The notes: generated from the sequence alone by a model not told the origin. A stretch of DNA of 64,000 nt from Neobacillus ginsengisoli (GCF_030813055.1 NZ_JAUSTW010000013.1:1-64000); one strand, 5' to 3'. Shown: positions 8,539-17,830, counted from the stretch's first letter. Program-made: numbers and translations.

Positions 8539-10257
8539 TTAATTATGATAGGAATAAATTCTTGTCCAATTACCCACACTCTTTATTTCCTTATACTGAG
8601 GTTTCCACATAGCATCTTCAATAGCAGTCTCAACATCTTGGATATTCGCCCTTGCAATTCCTTCGAATATTGCAGCATTAGCTACTTCAATGGCTACGTA
8701 TTTTGAGACTTCATGAAGTTTTTCAATGGATGGCAGCAGGGATGCTCCAGGTGTGCTGGTGTCAGACATTCTTGCAACCGCATAAGCAGCAGCCGCGAAC
8801 ATTCCTTTTGAGATCACTTCAGCTTTTGTAACAATGGCTCCAAGACCTAGGCCTGGGAATACAAATGCGTTATTTGACTGCCCAATTTCATAGGAAACAC
8901 CTTTGTATTCTACATTGGCAAACGGGCTGCCGGTTGCAATTAGAGCCTTGCCATCTGTCCAATTAATCAGGTTTTCCGGCACTGCTTCAGTCAGTGCGGT
9001 CGGGTTGGACATAGGCAAGATGATGGGACGCTCAACGTGCTTGGCCATTTCTTTAACAATTTCCTCAGTGAAGGCGCCGGCTTGTCCGGAAGTACCAATC
9101 AGGATGGTTGGCTTCACCCTCTGAACTACTTCCATTAATGAAATGATCCCTTCCTTATTCTTATCCCAGTCCTTTACTTCATCCGCCTTTCTTACATAAG
9201 GCTTCTGAAACTTCAGGACATCTGGTGTTTCATCCGTTAGTAAACCCCGATAGTCGATAGCCCAGAAACGGTCATAGGCTTCTTCTCTGGTCAGCCCTTC
9301 AAGAACCATGGCATCTGCGATTTGGTCAGCTATACCAATGCCGGCAGCCCCTGGTCCGAAGACAACAATACGCTGGTCCTTGAGAGTAGCTCCTGTTACT
9401 TTCAATCCAGACATAACTGCAGCAAGGGTTACTGCACCTGTTCCCTGGATGTCATCATTGAAGGTAAGGATTTTGTCACCGTATTTGTCCAAGATGTTAC
9501 GCGCATTCACGTTGCCAAGGTCCTCCCAGTGAAGAAGAACCTCTGGAAAGAACTTTCTTGCAGTCTGCACAAATAAATCAATGAATTGGTCATAACGCTC
9601 ACCGCGGACACGGGCGAATTTGTTGCCGATATAGATAGGGTCTGCAATCAAAGCCTGATTGTTCGTACCAACATCCAACACGACTGGCAGAACACGGCTT
9701 GGATCAATACCAGCTGCCGCTGTGTACACGGCAAGTTTACCGATTGCTATATTAATACCACCTACCCCCTGGTCCCCGATACCAAGAATGCTTTCAGAGT
9801 CGGTAACGACGATTAAATCAATGCCATTTTTGGGCTGTCCAAGGTTATAAAATGCCTTTTCAATGCCCTCAGGATCATCAATGGAAAGATATAAGCCACC
9901 TGGGCGGCGGTAGCTATGAGAGTATGTCTGGATAGCTTCACCAACAGTAGGAGTGTAGATGATTGGGAGCATTTCTGCTATGTGTTCTTTCAAAAGTCGG
10001 TAAAACAAAACGGCATTACGGTTATATAAATCATAAAGCAGCCCGTTTTTGAACAGATTCGTAGTTCGCATCGAATATTGCTCATAGGCCCTATTTGCTT
10101 GTTCATCAAGGGTGAACACCTGGGGAGGTAACAGGCCGTCGAGTCCAAGGTCTTCCCTTTCCTCTTTAGTAAAGGCCGTTCCTTTATTCAAAAAAGGATT
10201 TGAGAGAACTTCTTTTCCTTTTAATGTTGTAATAATAACATTCTCAGGTACATTCAT
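8539..10257 (-). CDS. malS: NAD-dependent malic enzyme, long type (MalS/MaeA/SfcA family)
   Basis: 572-residue oxidative decarboxylase converting malate to pyruvate and CO2 with NAD+. The N-terminal malic domain contains [10 protein letters not shown] near residue 100, and the [20 protein letters not shown] cofactor/substrate region near 150-170 follows. The Rossmann glycine motif [11 protein letters not shown] is near 298-308. Length equals the E. coli/B. subtilis long family, so it is complete. AAAGAAGG precedes the ATG. It lies downstream of a KdgT-like permease and relics of another malic enzyme and a CitT/MalR-like regulator, suggesting a former malate or hydroxy-acid locus. The choice between malS and maeA is uncertain. 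Confidence 0.85.
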   Translation of the reverse strand: MNVPENVIITTLKGKEVLSNPFLNKGTAFTKEEREDLGLDGLLPPQVFTLDEQANRAYEQYSMRTTNLFKNGLLYDLYNRNAVLFYRLLKEHIAEMLPIIYTPTVGEAIQTYSHSYRRPGGLYLSIDDPEGIEKAFYNLGQPKNGIDLIVVTDSESILGIGDQGVGGINIAIGKLAVYTAAAGIDPSRVLPVVLDVGTNNQALIADPIYIGNKFARVRGERYDQFIDLFVQTARKFFPEVLLHWEDLGNVNARNILDKYGDKILTFNDDIQGTGAVTLAAVMSGLKVTGATLKDQRIVVFGPGAAGIGIADQIADAMVLEGLTREEAYDRFWAIDYRGLLTDETPDVLKFQKPYVRKADEVKDWDKNKEGIISLMEVVQRVKPTILIGTSGQAGAFTEEIVKEMAKHVERPIILPMSNPTALTEAVPENLINWTDGKALIATGSPFANVEYKGVSYEIGQSNNAFVFPGLGLGAIVTKAEVISKGMFAAAAYAVARMSDTSTPGASLLPSIEKLHEVSKYVAIEVANAAIFEGIARANIQDVETAIEDAMWKPQYKEIKSVGNWTRIYSYHN

Positions 10258-10470
10258 GGTGTTTCCTTCTTTCTATCTTAAAATAGCTATTCGGACAATA
10301 CCGGAACATAGATTTCTTACCTTTCCATGTTAATAACATTTTCCTTATCACACTAGGTTTTTTAATTTAATGACCCTTTTTTGTTAACTAAACAAAGCAG
10401 ACAGTAAAACCGCTGACTGCTTTGGTCCATCTTCCACTTTTCCGTGTTTATTAATTTACTTTACTTTTTA

Positions 10471-11439
10471 TCATGCTGCACTTGAAATTGATTTTTTAGC
10501 TTTTTTCTTTTCGGACATTTTAAATACATAGTTAACAATAATCGGGCAGACTATTGCAGATATTACACATGCTGCTGCAATTTGTGCAGTAGCTCCTGGT
10601 GCTATCGAAGCTAAGGTTGGATCTGCTGCTGCAACAACAGCTGGTGTAGCTACAGCATTTCCTGCAGTCGACCCTGTTGCTAAACCAACTATAGGATTTT
10701 CTTTAAATAACTTCAAAAGTACGTAAGCTCCAATTCCAGTGAATGCAGCTATTAATCCTAGTAATATTCCAGGACCTCCCGCTTGTATAATAGTTGAAAG
10801 ATTCATTCCTGCACCTAATGGGAATGAGAAGAATGGGATTAATAATAATTTACTGCTTCCAAGGAACTTTCTCATATCAGGATCAATATTTCCTAAAATC
10901 ATTCCTATTACTATTGGAATTAATACTCCTACAAGTGTTTGAAAAGGAATTGAGGCAAGGCCGGATGCACCTAATGCAACTAATGTAAAAAATGGACCAT
11001 CTTTTAAAGAAAATAACGCATATGCCCCTACATCAGTTTCGTCACCATACGATGAAGCAAGAGATGCATATAATCCACCATTAGCATTTAATAACGCTGC
11101 AAGGATTGCTAATGGTGATAATCCTAGTATACCGGCAGGCCCAAAAAGCATTGCTACAGTTAAACCTATACCAGCACCTACTATAAATTTTCCTGTTAAT
11201 AATATTGCACCTTTTTTTAATGCCTTTGGTGCTAATTTGAAATTAATTTGTGAACCAATTAAAAACATAAAACATGCCAAAATTGTTGATGATGCTTCTT
11301 TACTGAATAATGCCGTTGTAAAACTTCCAATTTTCAAAAATTGCGGGAAAAATGTATTAGTTAATACCCCTAAAAAAAGTGGAACAACCATCAGACCACC
11401 TGGAATTTTATCAAGCGTTTTCTTAATTGGAATTTGCAT
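10471..11439 (-). CDS. 2-keto-3-deoxygluconate permease family transporter (KdgT)
   Basis: 322 residues, about ten helices, matching the KdgT family throughout (IPGGLMVVPLFLGVLTNTFFP at the start, GLYASLASSYGDETDVGAYA, GNAVATPAAV-like GNAVATPAVVAAADP near the end). The family imports 2-keto-3-deoxygluconate or related acids with protons. AGGAGG precedes the ATG. Beside a malic enzyme gene and no KDG kinase or aldolase, its natural substrate may be another hydroxy or keto acid (inference). Confidence 0.8.
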   Translation of the reverse strand: MQIPIKKTLDKIPGGLMVVPLFLGVLTNTFFPQFLKIGSFTTALFSKEASSTILACFMFLIGSQINFKLAPKALKKGAILLTGKFIVGAGIGLTVAMLFGPAGILGLSPLAILAALLNANGGLYASLASSYGDETDVGAYALFSLKDGPFFTLVALGASGLASIPFQTLVGVLIPIVIGMILGNIDPDMRKFLGSSKLLLIPFFSFPLGAGMNLSTIIQAGGPGILLGLIAAFTGIGAYVLLKLFKENPIVGLATGSTAGNAVATPAVVAAADPTLASIAPGATAQIAAACVISAIVCPIIVNYVFKMSEKKKAKKSISSAA

Positions 11440-11450
11440 TTTTAATCCTC

Positions 11451-11727
11451 CTAAAATAGTTTTTGTAATCTTGCAACACCAGTTTTTCTAGCTGCTTTTA
11501 TGATTTCTTCTGCTACATTTGCAGCTATTCTTTTGTCTAGTAGACTTAGTATTACGTAATTTAATTCCTCATCACTAATGCTATTTGCTATAGCGTAAGC
11601 TGCCGCTATTTTTCATTTCCTCATTAATTTCTTTTGCTGTAACATCTAGAGCTCCTCTAAATGCTATTTTTACCAATTTCTCCAGCAATCGTAGAAAGCG
11701 GTTCCATTTCCTTGCGGGTTGTGCCAT
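11451..11727 (-). pseudogene. Relic of YtsJ-type malic enzyme (C-terminus)
   Basis: Minus-strand frames read FRGALDVTAKEINEEMK and, after a frameshift near 11610, IAAAYAIANSISDEELN, then LLDKRIAANVAEEIIKAARKTGVAR. This is the typical C-terminus of short NAD(P)-dependent malic enzymes (FRGALDVRA..EEMK..AAA..IA, FDKRV..VA.AVA.AA..TGVAR). The EEYIIPS segment is partly eroded. No single frame is open. It sits immediately upstream of the KdgT gene. Confidence 0.65.
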
Positions 11728-11827
11728 GTTTTATCCCCCTTTGTTTTGTTACAAGTCCATCATATTCCCAAATAAACCGTTTTCATAGAATATGAAAGTT
11801 TAATAATTCTTTTTGTAAATAAAAAAA

Positions 11828-11852
11828 GTAAGCAGCTGCCATAACTGCTTAC
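11828..11852 (-). terminator. Rho-independent terminator
   Basis: GTAAGCAG ctgccataa CTGCTTAC followed on the minus strand by seven Ts. Its stem overlaps the stop codon of the truncated regulator at 11849. Confidence 0.7.
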
Positions 11853-12136
11853 AGAAAGTTTTTTATTAAGTGCTCTTTAAATTTGTTATATTCATGCTGG
11901 TATACGGGCCTTCCGATCGTTCCATAGATAACCTTGACTTCAAGGATTCCTAAGTCCTTTAGGAAATTAAGATACTTTCTTGCCGAAACCCTTGATATTC
12001 CTACAACATTTGCTACTTCATCAATGGAAAAAGGCCCGTCCTTCAATTCATGAATCGTATCCCATACCTGCTTTAAGGTATCCTTCGTTAACCCCTTTGG
12101 CAGTATGTTTTTTGAATGTAAAAAAGCCAAAAACAT
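11849..12136 (-). pseudogene. Truncated CitT/MalR-type response regulator (DNA-binding domain only)
   Basis: 95 residues corresponding to the C-terminal winged-helix region of CitB/DcuR-family regulators: LPKGLTKDTLKQVW, SIDEVANVVGISRVSARKYLNFL, YGTIGRPVYQH. The roughly 120-residue receiver domain normally in front is missing and no ribosome binding site is visible at the ATG. Full-length relatives regulate citrate or malate uptake with a sensor kinase; none is present here. It is probably a remnant of the same malate locus as the neighbouring relics, though a free-standing DNA-binding protein is possible. Confidence 0.65.
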
Positions 12137-12246
12137 GCATAAAGTGAATGAAAACTTGCATATTTTCGGCTTATTTATAATTTGGGATATTGAAGAAAAG
12201 CACCCAATAGTTTAATTCTTCACAATCTTTATTGCTTTCAAATAAC

Positions 12247-12277
12247 AAAGAGCCGGCAATGATCTGCCGGTTCTTTG
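12247..12277 (-). terminator. Terminator of the cupredoxin lipoprotein gene
   Basis: CAAAGAGCCGGCA atgatc TGCCGGTTCTTTG, directly after the stop codon. Confidence 0.75.
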
Positions 12278-13132
12278 TTACTTGACTACATTGAAATAGC
12301 CCATCATATAATTGTCTTTTGACATTGCCCAGCCTTTGGCATCGTCATCGCATGGGATCGTACACATCCACATGAATTTCCCTTCTTTTTGTGGAGTAAA
12401 AGTGAAAGTGGAGACAGCGGGAACACCGTCTTTCGCACTCGCTTTAGCTACGAAATTGAGTCCAAGGTCTTTAGCTGTAATGGAATGCTCACCTTGGTCA
12501 AGATTATAAACTGTCACCTCTACCGGCTGTCCGACTTTCATAGTGATGTCGCCAGTCGCAAAGGAATCATGCATTTTTCCGTCCGGACCCAATTTGTAAC
12601 CAGGGTTCACCACCATGGATACATGCTGAACTTGATTACTAGCAGGAAGTACCGTAATTTTTCCTGTCATATACCCTTGCTGCGACATTGACCATTGTTT
12701 GCTGTCATCGCAGACATCCGTACAATTCCAGGTGAACGTGCCTGATTTGGAAGGTGTAAAGGTATAGGTGGTCTCTTTCGGCTGACCTTTCTTAGTGGAG
12801 CCTTTGATTTTTACACCTAGTCCAAGTTCAGGTGAAACATAGGTATGTTCCGCATCATCATAATTCAAGAAGTGAAGAGTGACTGGTTGGTTTTGTGTGA
12901 TTTGTATATCACCGTTGATAAAAGCATCGTGCTTCTTCCCATCAGAACCGAGTTTTGAACCTGCCTCTACAACGATATATTGATTGAAAGCCGTTTGAAC
13001 GGTCTTGACTGTCTCGGATGTAGCAGCCTTAACTGGTTTTGCCGATTGGCTTGTCCCACATCCGGCTAAAGAAAGGGAGATAGCAGAAGCCAGAGCGACT
13101 GCGATAGCACCTTTATTCGCTGTTTTGTTCAC
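12278..13132 (-). CDS. Lipoprotein with two tandem CuA-like cupredoxin domains
   Basis: 284 residues from a GTG at 13132 preceded by AGGAGG. A signal peptide ends in the lipobox LSLAGC (Cys about 25). Two homologous domains follow (about 52-165 and 166-284), each starting with a (V)V..G.KLG.DGK.HD.F..GDI pattern. Each keeps an upstream His (AEHTY, GEHSI) and a CxxxC pair (CTDVC, CTIPC) like the CuA site of cytochrome oxidase subunit II, but the usual GxxHxxM is replaced by DD..W.M, so the second His is missing. It is probably a membrane-anchored copper-binding or electron-transfer protein; it stands alone. Confidence 0.7.
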   Translation of the reverse strand: MNKTANKGAIAVALASAISLSLAGCGTSQSAKPVKAATSETVKTVQTAFNQYIVVEAGSKLGSDGKKHDAFINGDIQITQNQPVTLHFLNYDDAEHTYVSPELGLGVKIKGSTKKGQPKETTYTFTPSKSGTFTWNCTDVCDDSKQWSMSQQGYMTGKITVLPASNQVQHVSMVVNPGYKLGPDGKMHDSFATGDITMKVGQPVEVTVYNLDQGEHSITAKDLGLNFVAKASAKDGVPAVSTFTFTPQKEGKFMWMCTIPCDDDAKGWAMSKDNYMMGYFNVVK

Positions 13133-13365
13133 GATAAACCTCCTAAAATGAAAAGTTTGAACATGAAAAGCATACCACATCTTTTAAAATCCCCACGAAT
13201 CTTAAGGGAATTTTAATTTACCTATCTTATTCCAAACTGTTTAACTTTTTATAGAAAGAAGGTTCTTGATATTTGGTCAACTCAATAATGTTCTTTCAGA
13301 AGGCTCAGCCTTTTTTTAAAAAGCATTTTTACTGAGTCTAACATATTCGTTGTTCTCTAATTTCC

Positions 13366-13839
13366 TTATTGTTGATTCCTTCTTAAAAGATAACTAACAT
13401 ATTGATAAAAGCCAATCAAAATTATATAAAGTATAGGGTAAATTATTATTGAATACCAAAACTTCCAACCGTTATAGTAAAATGTTTTACTCCATAGGAA
13501 TAGTAATTCATATATATTCGCAAAAAGTGACCAGCAAGAAATATAAATAACCTTTCTAATCATATTCTTTTTGAAAGGAAAAAAATTTAAAAATACTATA
13601 TTAATAGCTGGATAAATACCAAAGACAAAAATAAACCCTTTAAAATCAACACCTTTGTTAAAATACCCATATAAGTCATATTTTAAGTCCCAAAGGATAT
13701 TAGCAATAAGCTCTAAAAAAGAAGAAAACAAGGTCGTGGTTAGAATTTCAATTCCAGAAATACGTTTTGGGATAAATATCGCAATTAGATTAAATATTAT
13801 AACTGAAAGGATGAGAAATACCACATTATATAACCCCAA
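13366..13839 (-). CDS. CBO0543 family membrane protein
   Basis: 157 residues, about five membrane helices, with the family motif YYNGWKFWYSIIIYP near residues 119-133. It is the most diverged of the three family members in the window; the early WxxGDW motif is not evident, so the start (TTG at 13839) is uncertain. Function unknown. Confidence 0.65.
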   Translation of the reverse strand: MGLYNVVFLILSVIIFNLIAIFIPKRISGIEILTTTLFSSFLELIANILWDLKYDLYGYFNKGVDFKGFIFVFGIYPAINIVFLNFFPFKKNMIRKVIYISCWSLFANIYELLFLWSKTFYYNGWKFWYSIIIYPILYIILIGFYQYVSYLLRRNQQ

Positions 13840-13907
13840 TCTACAACGAATCGCTTTGGTTATCCTTCCCTTTAAATGTGATTAATATTTCTATCGGCTT
13901 CTTATTC

Positions 13908-13955
13908 TTGTTCAACTATACTGCCACGTTAGTTCAAGTGAAACATTTCACAAAG
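13908..13955 (+). repeat. Fused four-hairpin repeat (modules 1 and 4)
   Basis: CTTGTTCAACTATACTGCCACGTTAG joins directly to TTCAAGTGAAACATTTCACAAAG; the centre and most of module 3 are deleted through the shared CGTTAG motif. Confidence 0.6.
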
Positions 13956-13982
13956 TACTTTCCGCTAGTCGTTTTTTAGGTT

Positions 13983-14177
13983 TTATAAAATAAGTTGAAT
14001 GATTGTGGAATAACTCTGGCCAAAACCAACATTTACCATTTTGATGAAAAACATTGGCAAAAACATAATAATACCACAATAAATAATAATCTCACTAATA
14101 ACAGTTTTTTGTTTTAATTTTCTCCATTCCAACTCCATCAATTTAATCACTTTTACCACCTCCATGGATTTGATCAT
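13983..14177 (-). pseudogene. Truncated ABC-2 permease of immunity-type transporter
   Basis: 64 residues equal to the N-terminus of lantibiotic/bacitracin immunity permeases (LMELEWRKLKQKTVISEIIIYCGIIMFLPMFFIKMVN.GFGQSYSTIIQL) with the remaining about 180 residues missing. It follows the truncated ATPase at 14143-14388 with overlapping ends, as in intact operons. Confidence 0.6.
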
Positions 14178-14388
14178 AAAAATAGTCTTCCAATGTGCTT
14201 GAATGTTTTTGTATTTCTTCTATATCAATATCATGAAGAATTAATACTTTTGAAATCTCACTTTGAGACAGGGTTAAATCATAAATCCGAATTCTCTTGT
14301 CTTGTACAATCTTCATATTGAAAATATGGAGTTCATGTTGGAGATTCCTCATAAAATAAAGTACTATTAAATTAATATTGTTTTTCAA
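14143..14388 (-). pseudogene. Truncated ABC transporter ATPase (C-terminal end)
   Basis: 81 residues whose last 30 (LHDIDIEEIQKHSSTLEDYFYDQIHGG) match the C-terminus of MutF/BcrA-type ATPases. Walker A, signature and Walker B motifs are all absent. Together with the permease stub this is a decayed antimicrobial-peptide immunity transporter. Confidence 0.6.
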
Positions 14389-14525
14389 AAATTTATCATG
14401 TTGCTACCAAGTGACTCGTTTTTTGGTAAAAACCCATCATACAGTTTTGTGAAATTTAGATCAGAGGAAGAATTAAGAGTAATTTAAAATTATTATTCCC
14501 ACAGATCTATTAGAAGGAGGATATT

Positions 14526-14741
14526 ATGAGCGAAAATATTAAAACTTATGGAGCTGAAGGTATCAAAATATCTTGGAAACCCAATATTTGCAAACATGCA
14601 GCAGAATGTGTAAAGGGATTGCCAAGTGTATTCAATACCCAGAAAAGTCCTTGGGTATCACCACAGAATGCAACAGCTAAAAAAATTATGGAAGTGATTG
14701 ATCGTTGTCCAAGCAGAGCACTTACTTATGAGCAAAAATAA
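14526..14741 (+). CDS. yjdI: YjdI-type (4Fe-4S) mono-cluster protein
   Basis: 71 residues with cysteines at ICKHAAEC (about 22 and 28) and RCPSRAL (about 60), and the WKPNICKHAAECVKGLPSVF signature of the YjdI family, thought to bind one iron-sulfur cluster. AGAAGGAGG precedes the ATG. It is followed 31 bp later by a YjdJ-type acetyltransferase, the same order as in E. coli, so the two likely form an operon. Confidence 0.75.
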   Translation: MSENIKTYGAEGIKISWKPNICKHAAECVKGLPSVFNTQKSPWVSPQNATAKKIMEVIDRCPSRALTYEQK

Positions 14742-14772
14742 ACAGAACTAAAAAAGTTAGGAGAATGAGGAA

Positions 14773-15063
14773 ATGACTGAAATTAAAATGGGCAAGAATG
14801 AATTCTATATTGAGGAATCTAATGAAATTATTGCAAGAATTCAATTTATCCCAAGCGGAAAAGATGTAAATGGAAGAAATTTAATTATTATAAACCATAC
14901 AGTTGTATATGAGGGACATAATGGTCGTGGATTAGGCAAAGAATTAGTAAACAAGATAGCTGAATATGCAAGAGATGAAAACTTATATATTATTCCTGTA
15001 TGTCCTTACGCAAAAAGTGTTCTTGAAAGTAAGGAAGAGTATCAAGGTGTACTAGCAAATTGA
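14773..15063 (+). CDS. yjdJ: YjdJ-type GNAT N-acetyltransferase
   Basis: 96-residue short GNAT protein: IINHTVVYEGHNGRGLGKELVNKIAEYARDE contains the acetyl-CoA pyrophosphate loop (GRGLGK, about residues 53-58), and PVCPYAKS near the end is typical of the YjdJ/YhcR-like short family. The acceptor substrate is unknown. Co-transcribed with the upstream YjdI-type gene (inference from spacing). Confidence 0.8.
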   Translation: MTEIKMGKNEFYIEESNEIIARIQFIPSGKDVNGRNLIIINHTVVYEGHNGRGLGKELVNKIAEYARDENLYIIPVCPYAKSVLESKEEYQGVLAN

Positions 15064-15274
15064 TGCCATTTTATTATATATGCGTTGAATCAACTACACT
15101 TAACTGGACAAAAAAATAAGGTCAAGCTTAGACTAATCACTAAATCAGGGCATACTGCTAATTAGTATAAGAGATCCAGTGAAGAAGCTACGATAACGAG
15201 ACAACCAATTTATTAAAATGCCTAGAGATTAAATAAAAACACCGACATTCAAATCTTTGTTTTTATTGATTTAT

Positions 15275-15598
15275 TTATAATTGGACATTAAACAATTGTC
15301 TTAACCTTCTGGTGCCTTCGTATACCATTGCAGCATCCCAAAAACGCATCTTTCCTTGATAGCCGTGCGGATAATAAGAGTACTCAATAAACTCCTCATT
15401 AACTCTAACAGGATCTGCTACTTTTATTCTTAATTCCTTCATTTTTGATTTTAAATCAACCAATTGCCTTCGTAATTCCTTTAATTTGGACTCAATTAAA
15501 TGCTGATATGCTTCGGGAATTTTAAATTTCAATGTTAAAGCTGCTTGATAGTCGTTTTCAAGAATTTGAATGAGATAGGTCGTGTAAATGTAATTCAA
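15275..15598 (-). CDS. Hypothetical protein, 107 aa
   Basis: Soluble, helical and basic in the middle (LESKLKELRRQL..LKSKMKELRIKV, about residues 36-62), ending with YYPHGYQGKMRFWDAAMVYEGTRRL. I recall similar Bacillus proteins without a function. The start codon (TTG at 15598) has no good ribosome binding site, so the N-terminus is uncertain. Confidence 0.55.
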   Translation of the reverse strand: MNYIYTTYLIQILENDYQAALTLKFKIPEAYQHLIESKLKELRRQLVDLKSKMKELRIKVADPVRVNEEFIEYSYYPHGYQGKMRFWDAAMVYEGTRRLRQLFNVQL

Positions 15599-15745
15599 AA
15601 AGTGTTTTCAAAAAGTATTGAGAGAACATTGGAAATTGTCTTGGAATCGAAAAAAGGAGGGGCCACAATATAATTTAGGCCCTTGATTGAGGGCTAATTT
15701 TTTTCTTTAACCCCCTAAGGAGCATAGATTATCTTAATCTTACTC

Positions 15746-15784
15746 CACTAAAGCACCCGTTACTTTAAGAACAATTTTTCACAA
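15746..15784 (+). repeat. Partial four-hairpin repeat (right half)
   Basis: CTAAAGCACCCGTTACTTTAAG then a TTTTTCACAAAC end; left and centre modules are missing. Confidence 0.5.
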
Positions 15785-15890
15785 ACTCTACTCCATGCCA
15801 TATAAAAAAGCCATCATAATGCCTGCCCAAACCAGACACTCAGCGTTTGACCACCATCTAATAGGAACTCATCTTTATTGCACACGGTAC

Positions 15891-16688
15891 TTAGTTTTTA
15901 ATGCATACAGGTTCGTATCTAATTCCTCGTACCTTGGAAGAGATAAGGATTTGTCGAACCCGTTGCGAAATAATTATCTTACGCCGAGGAAAGTACCCTT
16001 CACCAAAATATTCCGAGGTATAATTTAAGTCTTTGTAATTATCCCAAGCTTCAACTCCGTAACAAAGAACAGAGTCCATTGCTTTCCCAAAACTTTTGAA
16101 TCCACAATTGGAGCAGTCTATTGCTGGGTTTAACATTGTTTGTAATGGTGGAAGCTCATTAAGAGGTACTAGCTGATAGGCAATTTCCTGTATATTCTTT
16201 TTCGTATACACTGGTCGGTAACTAATACCAGTAACTGAGTTTGCATCAAATAGCCGTTTTACTTTCGGTGAAACTAATAATTCAGCTTCCCAAGACATAA
16301 TGAAATCTCGGCTTCCAACACTGTTCCTTCGTATCATAAGGTCGTTAGTTTGATTTATATAAGCATTACACTGATTACACGATGATGAAAAGTATGTATC
16401 AGGAACTTCCGAATAAGGATTCAGATCTTGGTACGTTGGATATAGAGCTAGTAATGGTGCCAAATCAAACTCTTTCTTACTAAATTCCACACGTCTCCGT
16501 TCTTCTACCTCAACACCAACTGAAATTAATTCATCTTTTAGTTTGTTATACTCAGGTAGGTCCGAGTACATCCGCACTAATGTACCGTCTCTTTCCTTCA
16601 GGACGTGATTGTAACTATCTAGAATCGAATCAATAGCATTTTTATAATTGGATGCATCTATGCAAAAAATTGTTGACAGAATTCGCAT
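15891..16688 (-). CDS. Hypothetical protein with two CxxC pairs
   Basis: 265 residues from ATG at 16688 behind GGGGGAA (a longer GTG-start form has no clear site). Two cysteine pairs, SCNQCNA and DCSNCGF, suggest a bound zinc, in an arrangement reminiscent of the double-CXXCG proteins. The sequence around residues 140-165 (WEAELLVSPKVKRLFDANSVTGISYRPVY) is echoed at the C-terminus (ISQRVRQILISSKVRGIRYEPV), suggesting an internal duplication. An immunity-type role is possible but unproven. Confidence 0.6.
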   Translation of the reverse strand: MRILSTIFCIDASNYKNAIDSILDSYNHVLKERDGTLVRMYSDLPEYNKLKDELISVGVEVEERRRVEFSKKEFDLAPLLALYPTYQDLNPYSEVPDTYFSSSCNQCNAYINQTNDLMIRRNSVGSRDFIMSWEAELLVSPKVKRLFDANSVTGISYRPVYTKKNIQEIAYQLVPLNELPPLQTMLNPAIDCSNCGFKSFGKAMDSVLCYGVEAWDNYKDLNYTSEYFGEGYFPRRKIIISQRVRQILISSKVRGIRYEPVCIKN

Positions 16689-16768
16689 ATTAAATGTTCC
16701 CCCAGACATCTGCCTTTGAAGTTGCTTTTTCACAGTTTTAGAGTTAAATATTCCACAACAAACGGAAT

Positions 16769-16870
16769 TCCTTGTTCAACTGCTTCATTAGTCGAATAAG
16801 AAAAGGCTGCCACAGCAGACAGCTCTTAAAGGAAAGCACCCGTTAGCTTAAGTACAATATTTCACAATCT
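16769..16870 (+). repeat. Four-hairpin intergenic repeat, near complete
   Basis: Left CCTTGTTCAACTGCTTCATTAG..GAATAAG, centre GGCTGCC..GCAGAC, right CTTAAAGGAAAGCACCCGTTAGCTTAAG, and an ATATTTCACAATCTTG end. Confidence 0.7.
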
Positions 16871-16940
16871 TGCATTCTTGGATAAAAACTATTACTAAAA
16901 GTTTTATTTTATTTTGTGTAAATATTCTAAATAAGTAAAA

Positions 16941-16963
16941 AAGCTTACTCTTTGAGTAAGCTT
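16941..16963 (-). terminator. Terminator of the cwlJ-like gene
   Basis: AAGCTTACTC ttt GAGTAAGCTT with a T-run on the minus strand, overlapping the stop codon region. Confidence 0.7.
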
Positions 16964-17402
16964 AACCGCTATAAACACTATCACAAAATCCAGGTTTTGG
17001 TTCATAAAAACAATGTTGTTTAAATTGACCAGATTGAGGTTGACCAAACCATGTTGGAGGGCATGGAGCATGTGGATTAAAATACCAAAGAGCAAATTTC
17101 GCTGGTTGGTCTCTCCAATAATCCAAATTCTGTTTTGCTAATCTTCTTTCAGAAGTTCTTGCTCTTTGATAAAATACATTCCCTTTTTGAACTGCTTCAA
17201 AGGAAAAATTTCCTCCTTGTACTTGAAAAATAACTTGGTTAATTGTTCTTAAACCTTTAAAGTCTGTACAATTTGCTACAAGACGATTCACAATTACATT
17301 TCCAACATATAACATTCCCTGTTTTCCTTCACCTTCGGCTTCTGCTCTCATCATCCTTGCCATTAAGTCAACGTCTGAACTTCGGTAACTTACTCTTGGC
17401 AT
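16962..17402 (-). CDS. cwlJ: Spore cortex-lytic cell wall hydrolase (CwlJ/SleB family)
   Basis: 146 residues, about the length of CwlJ and without a signal peptide, covering only the Hydrolase_2 domain. The catalytic-region motif MMRAEAEGEGKQGMLYVGNVIVNRL (about residues 17-41) and FALWYFNP-APCPPTWFGQP-GQFKQHCFYEP are conserved. Such enzymes break down muramic-lactam cortex during germination. GGGGTGGAAAA precedes the ATG. No gerQ is adjacent. The name cwlJ rests on length and lack of export signal. Confidence 0.85.
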   Translation of the reverse strand: MPRVSYRSSDVDLMARMMRAEAEGEGKQGMLYVGNVIVNRLVANCTDFKGLRTINQVIFQVQGGNFSFEAVQKGNVFYQRARTSERRLAKQNLDYWRDQPAKFALWYFNPHAPCPPTWFGQPQSGQFKQHCFYEPKPGFCDSVYSG

Positions 17403-17529
17403 TTTTCCACCCCAAAAATATAGTATGAAAAAAAGGCTACATTCATGTCATTGTTTATATAATAAGAATGCTTAGTTTTTAAAACTTACAGTTTTTAAGT
17501 AAAATGAAAACTATTGCATTCTTTTTATA

Positions 17530-17626
17530 CCTTTATTCAACTATACTGCCCCGTTACTTCAATAAGAAAAGCCGCCATTATGTTGGCAGCATTAATCTTC
17601 CGAATTAGCACTCGTTAGTTGAAGAA
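17530..17626 (+). repeat. Four-hairpin intergenic repeat
   Basis: Left TTTATTCAACTATACTGCCCCGTTACTTCAATAAG, centre GCCGCCATTATGTTGGCAGC, right module TTAGCACTCGTTAGTTGAAG. Same + orientation as all others. Confidence 0.7.
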
Positions 17627-17662
17627 AGAATCTATCCCTATTGCATTTGTTTTTATGGAAAA

Positions 17663-17830
17663 TCATTCTTTAGAGGATCTTTTTCTAACCTTGTTAAAAT
17701 ATAACGATACTAAAATCAAAATTATTGCACCAATAATAAAAAATATAACTTTGTGTAGTAGAAGCCCGAAAGCCAAGGATAGGAAAAGTATAATAAGTCT
17801 AATTAACGCTTCTACTTTATAATTGTTCAT
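17663..17830 (-). CDS. Small two-helix membrane protein, 55 aa
   Basis: Reads MNNYKVEALIRLIILFLSLA and continues with two hydrophobic segments (about 8-24 and 26-45) and a basic tail YFNKVRKRSSKE. AAAGGA lies nine bases before the ATG. The + strand frame 17619-17822 that overlaps it lacks a start site and is judged a shadow. Function unknown. Confidence 0.55.
   Translation of the reverse strand: MNNYKVEALIRLIILFLSLAFGLLLHKVIFFIIGAIILILVSLYFNKVRKRSSKE

Noticed and set aside
8903..10333. Several + strand frames of 60-85 codons
   Set aside because: They are antisense to the well-supported malic enzyme gene and have no ribosome sites or family features.
14440..14452. TTTTGTGAAATTT as a reverse-oriented hairpin repeat
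   Set aside because: Only this short string matches; no other module is present, so it does not count against the single-orientation pattern.
17619..17822. 67-codon + strand frame
   Set aside because: The minus strand has a better membrane-protein frame with a good ribosome site over the same bases.
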